Assembly (NCBI GenBank): GCA_030654555.1
Contig: JAURXG010000211.1
Span: 1 to 5,018 of the forward strand
From: Aquabacterium sp.
GTDB lineage: Bacteria > Pseudomonadota > Gammaproteobacteria > Burkholderiales > Burkholderiaceae_C
Length of the DNA stretch: 5,018 bases
Direction: 5' to 3'
A program made the position numbers and the translations under genes. The notes beneath the pieces are model-generated. The model did not search any database. It had not been told where the DNA came from and saw nothing but the letters and a program-made list of their open reading frames with translations. Positions 3,577 through 5,018 of this stretch are shown here, in pieces; position 1 is the stretch's first letter; the number at the start of each line of letters is the position of its first letter.

Positions 3577-4389
3577 ATGCGCCTGCTCCCGTCCCGCTTG
3601 TGGCCCCTGCTCTGCCTGGGTGTCGTGCCCATGTGCCTGGCCCAGACCAGCGCGCCGCCGCTGCGCGTATTGGCCGCCGGCAGCCTGCGCGCTGCGTTGA
3701 CCGACAGCGCCGCCGCGTTCGAAGCGCTGCAGCCAGGGGTCAAGCTGGCGCTGACCTTCGGCGCCTCCGGGCTGCTGAAGGACCGCATCGTCGGCGGCGA
3801 GGCCACCGACGTCTTCGCCTCGGCCAACATGAACCACCCCGAGGCGCTGGCCGCCGCCGGCAAGGCCGCGCCGGTGCAGCGCTTCGCGCGCAACGCGATG
3901 TGCGCGCTGCTGCGCCCGGGGCTGGAGGTCACGCCCGAGACGCTGGTCAGGACGATGCTGGACCCGGCGATCAAGCTGGGCGTGTCCACGCCGCGCGCCG
4001 ATCCGGCGGGCGACTACGCGGTGCAGGTGTTCGACCGCATCGAGCAGGCCGGCAGCGCCGGCGCGGCGGCCGCGCTGAAGGCCAAGGCGCGGCAACTCAG
4101 CGGCGGCCCGAACTCTCCGCCGCCGCCGCCCGACCGCAACGTCTACGGCGTGCTGGTGGCGCAGGGTGCGGCCGACCTGTTCCTGACCTACTGCACCAAC
4201 GCCCTGCTCGCCACGCGCGAGCAACCGGGCCAGCGCAGCGTGGTGGTGCCCGAGGCGATCAACGTCAGCGCCAGCTACGGCGTGACGGTGATCAACGGCG
4301 CGCCGCCGGCAGCACGTCAGTTCGTCGACTTCCTGCTGGCGCCGGAAGGCCAGGCGGTGCTGGCGCGGCACGGCTTCGCGCCGCGCTGA
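3577..4389 (+). CDS. ModA-like periplasmic substrate-binding protein (molybdate-type ABC transporter SBP family)
   Basis: The 270-residue product has a signal peptide (hydrophobic to about residue 22, with probable cleavage after CLA) and the two-lobe SBP_bac_11/ModA pattern: RVLAAGSLRAAL (30-41), TFGASGLLKDRI (60-71), EATDVFASANMNHPEAL (75-91), GVSTPRADPAGDYA (135-148) and a C-terminal EGQAVLARHGF. Residues matching E. coli ModA oxyanion contacts are S36, S64, A144, V189 and Y205, by my alignment from memory. The TYCTNA version of the tyrosine motif differs from typical ModA, so the ligand could be molybdate, tungstate or another oxyanion. No modB or modC permease or ATPase gene is in the window. 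Five prolines in a row (P181-P185) precede DRNVYG; such runs usually need EF-P for translation. Cys20 does not form a lipobox. The ATG at 3577 lacks a clear Shine-Dalgarno sequence but starts the signal peptide. Confidence 0.85.
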   Translation: MRLLPSRLWPLLCLGVVPMCLAQTSAPPLRVLAAGSLRAALTDSAAAFEALQPGVKLALTFGASGLLKDRIVGGEATDVFASANMNHPEALAAAGKAAPVQRFARNAMCALLRPGLEVTPETLVRTMLDPAIKLGVSTPRADPAGDYAVQVFDRIEQAGSAGAAAALKAKARQLSGGPNSPPPPPDRNVYGVLVAQGAADLFLTYCTNALLATREQPGQRSVVVPEAINVSASYGVTVINGAPPAARQFVDFLLAPEGQAVLARHGFAPR

Positions 4390-4417
4390 ATCCGCGCCGC
4401 CGGCCCCAGGCGCCGGG
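4390..4417. other. 28-nt gap between convergent modA-like and aldehyde dehydrogenase genes
   Basis: The gap contains a short inverted repeat, CCGGC (4400-4404) with GCCGG (4412-4416). It is only a 5-bp stem without a T-tract, so a terminator here is weakly supported at best. Confidence 0.25.

Positions 4418-5018
<601 letters not shown>

Noticed and set aside
3619..3636. Lipobox around Cys20 of the ModA-like protein
   Set aside because: The residues before the cysteine are V-P-M, which do not fit the L-[AS]-[GA]-C rule; ordinary signal peptidase cleavage after CLA fits better.
2394..3989. 531-codon open frame on the minus strand opposite DUF2946, PCuAC and modA-like genes
   Set aside because: Long antisense frames are common at this GC content. 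The translation is Arg/Gly/Ala/His-rich with no recognisable domain, and the plus strand carries three genes with clear family motifs.
3496..4371. Open frames of about 290-316 codons on both strands over the modA-like gene
   Set aside because: Compositionally biased Arg/Ala/Gly/Gln translations without motifs; both are out-of-frame readings of the ModA-like coding sequence.

Overview
The window comes from a high-GC genome whose genes match those of beta-proteobacteria, most likely Burkholderiales in the Rubrivivax/Leptothrix/Ideonella/Comamonadaceae range. The reasons are the GC-rich third codon positions throughout, a YciO protein close to the enterobacterial one, a DUF2946 plus PCuAC copper-chaperone pair, and TANAAT-like -10 boxes placed directly before start codons. 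This placement is inferred from protein families, not from a database search. No rRNA, tRNA, CRISPR array, insertion sequence or attachment site is visible.

Layout. Positions 1-123 (+) are the C-terminal tail of a membrane protein, probably an EamA/DMT-type transporter. yciO (155-778, +) follows. It converges on a minus-strand cluster that reads leftwards from 2292: plsY (glycerol-3-phosphate acyltransferase), then a RidA-family protein 4 nt downstream, then a small membrane-anchored glutaredoxin-like protein with a CPFC motif and a probable GTG start. From 2408 three plus-strand genes follow, all for predicted exported or membrane proteins: a DUF2946 protein, a periplasmic PCuAC copper chaperone with a complete H-x10-M-x21-H-x-M motif, and a ModA-like periplasmic binding protein. 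The window ends with the C-terminal 199 residues of an AldB/ExaC/AcoD-type aldehyde dehydrogenase on the minus strand (4418-5018). It converges on the modA-like gene, and its catalytic cysteine lies beyond the edge.

How the genes fit together. DUF2946 and PCuAC form a plausible envelope copper-handling pair. The ModA-like gene may be a separate unit, because a dyad follows the PCuAC stop and no modB or modC is present. The plsY-ridA-grx cluster looks co-transcribed but combines unrelated functions: phospholipid synthesis, imine/enamine detoxification and thiol redox. The 115-nt gap between plsY and DUF2946 must hold divergent promoters.

I see no clear undescribed multi-gene system. The points most worth a second look are the periplasm-facing glutaredoxin-like protein with two extra cysteines, the arginine-rich PlsY tail, the two competing inverted repeats upstream of the PCuAC gene, the candidate leaderless starts, and the dyad between the PCuAC and modA-like genes.
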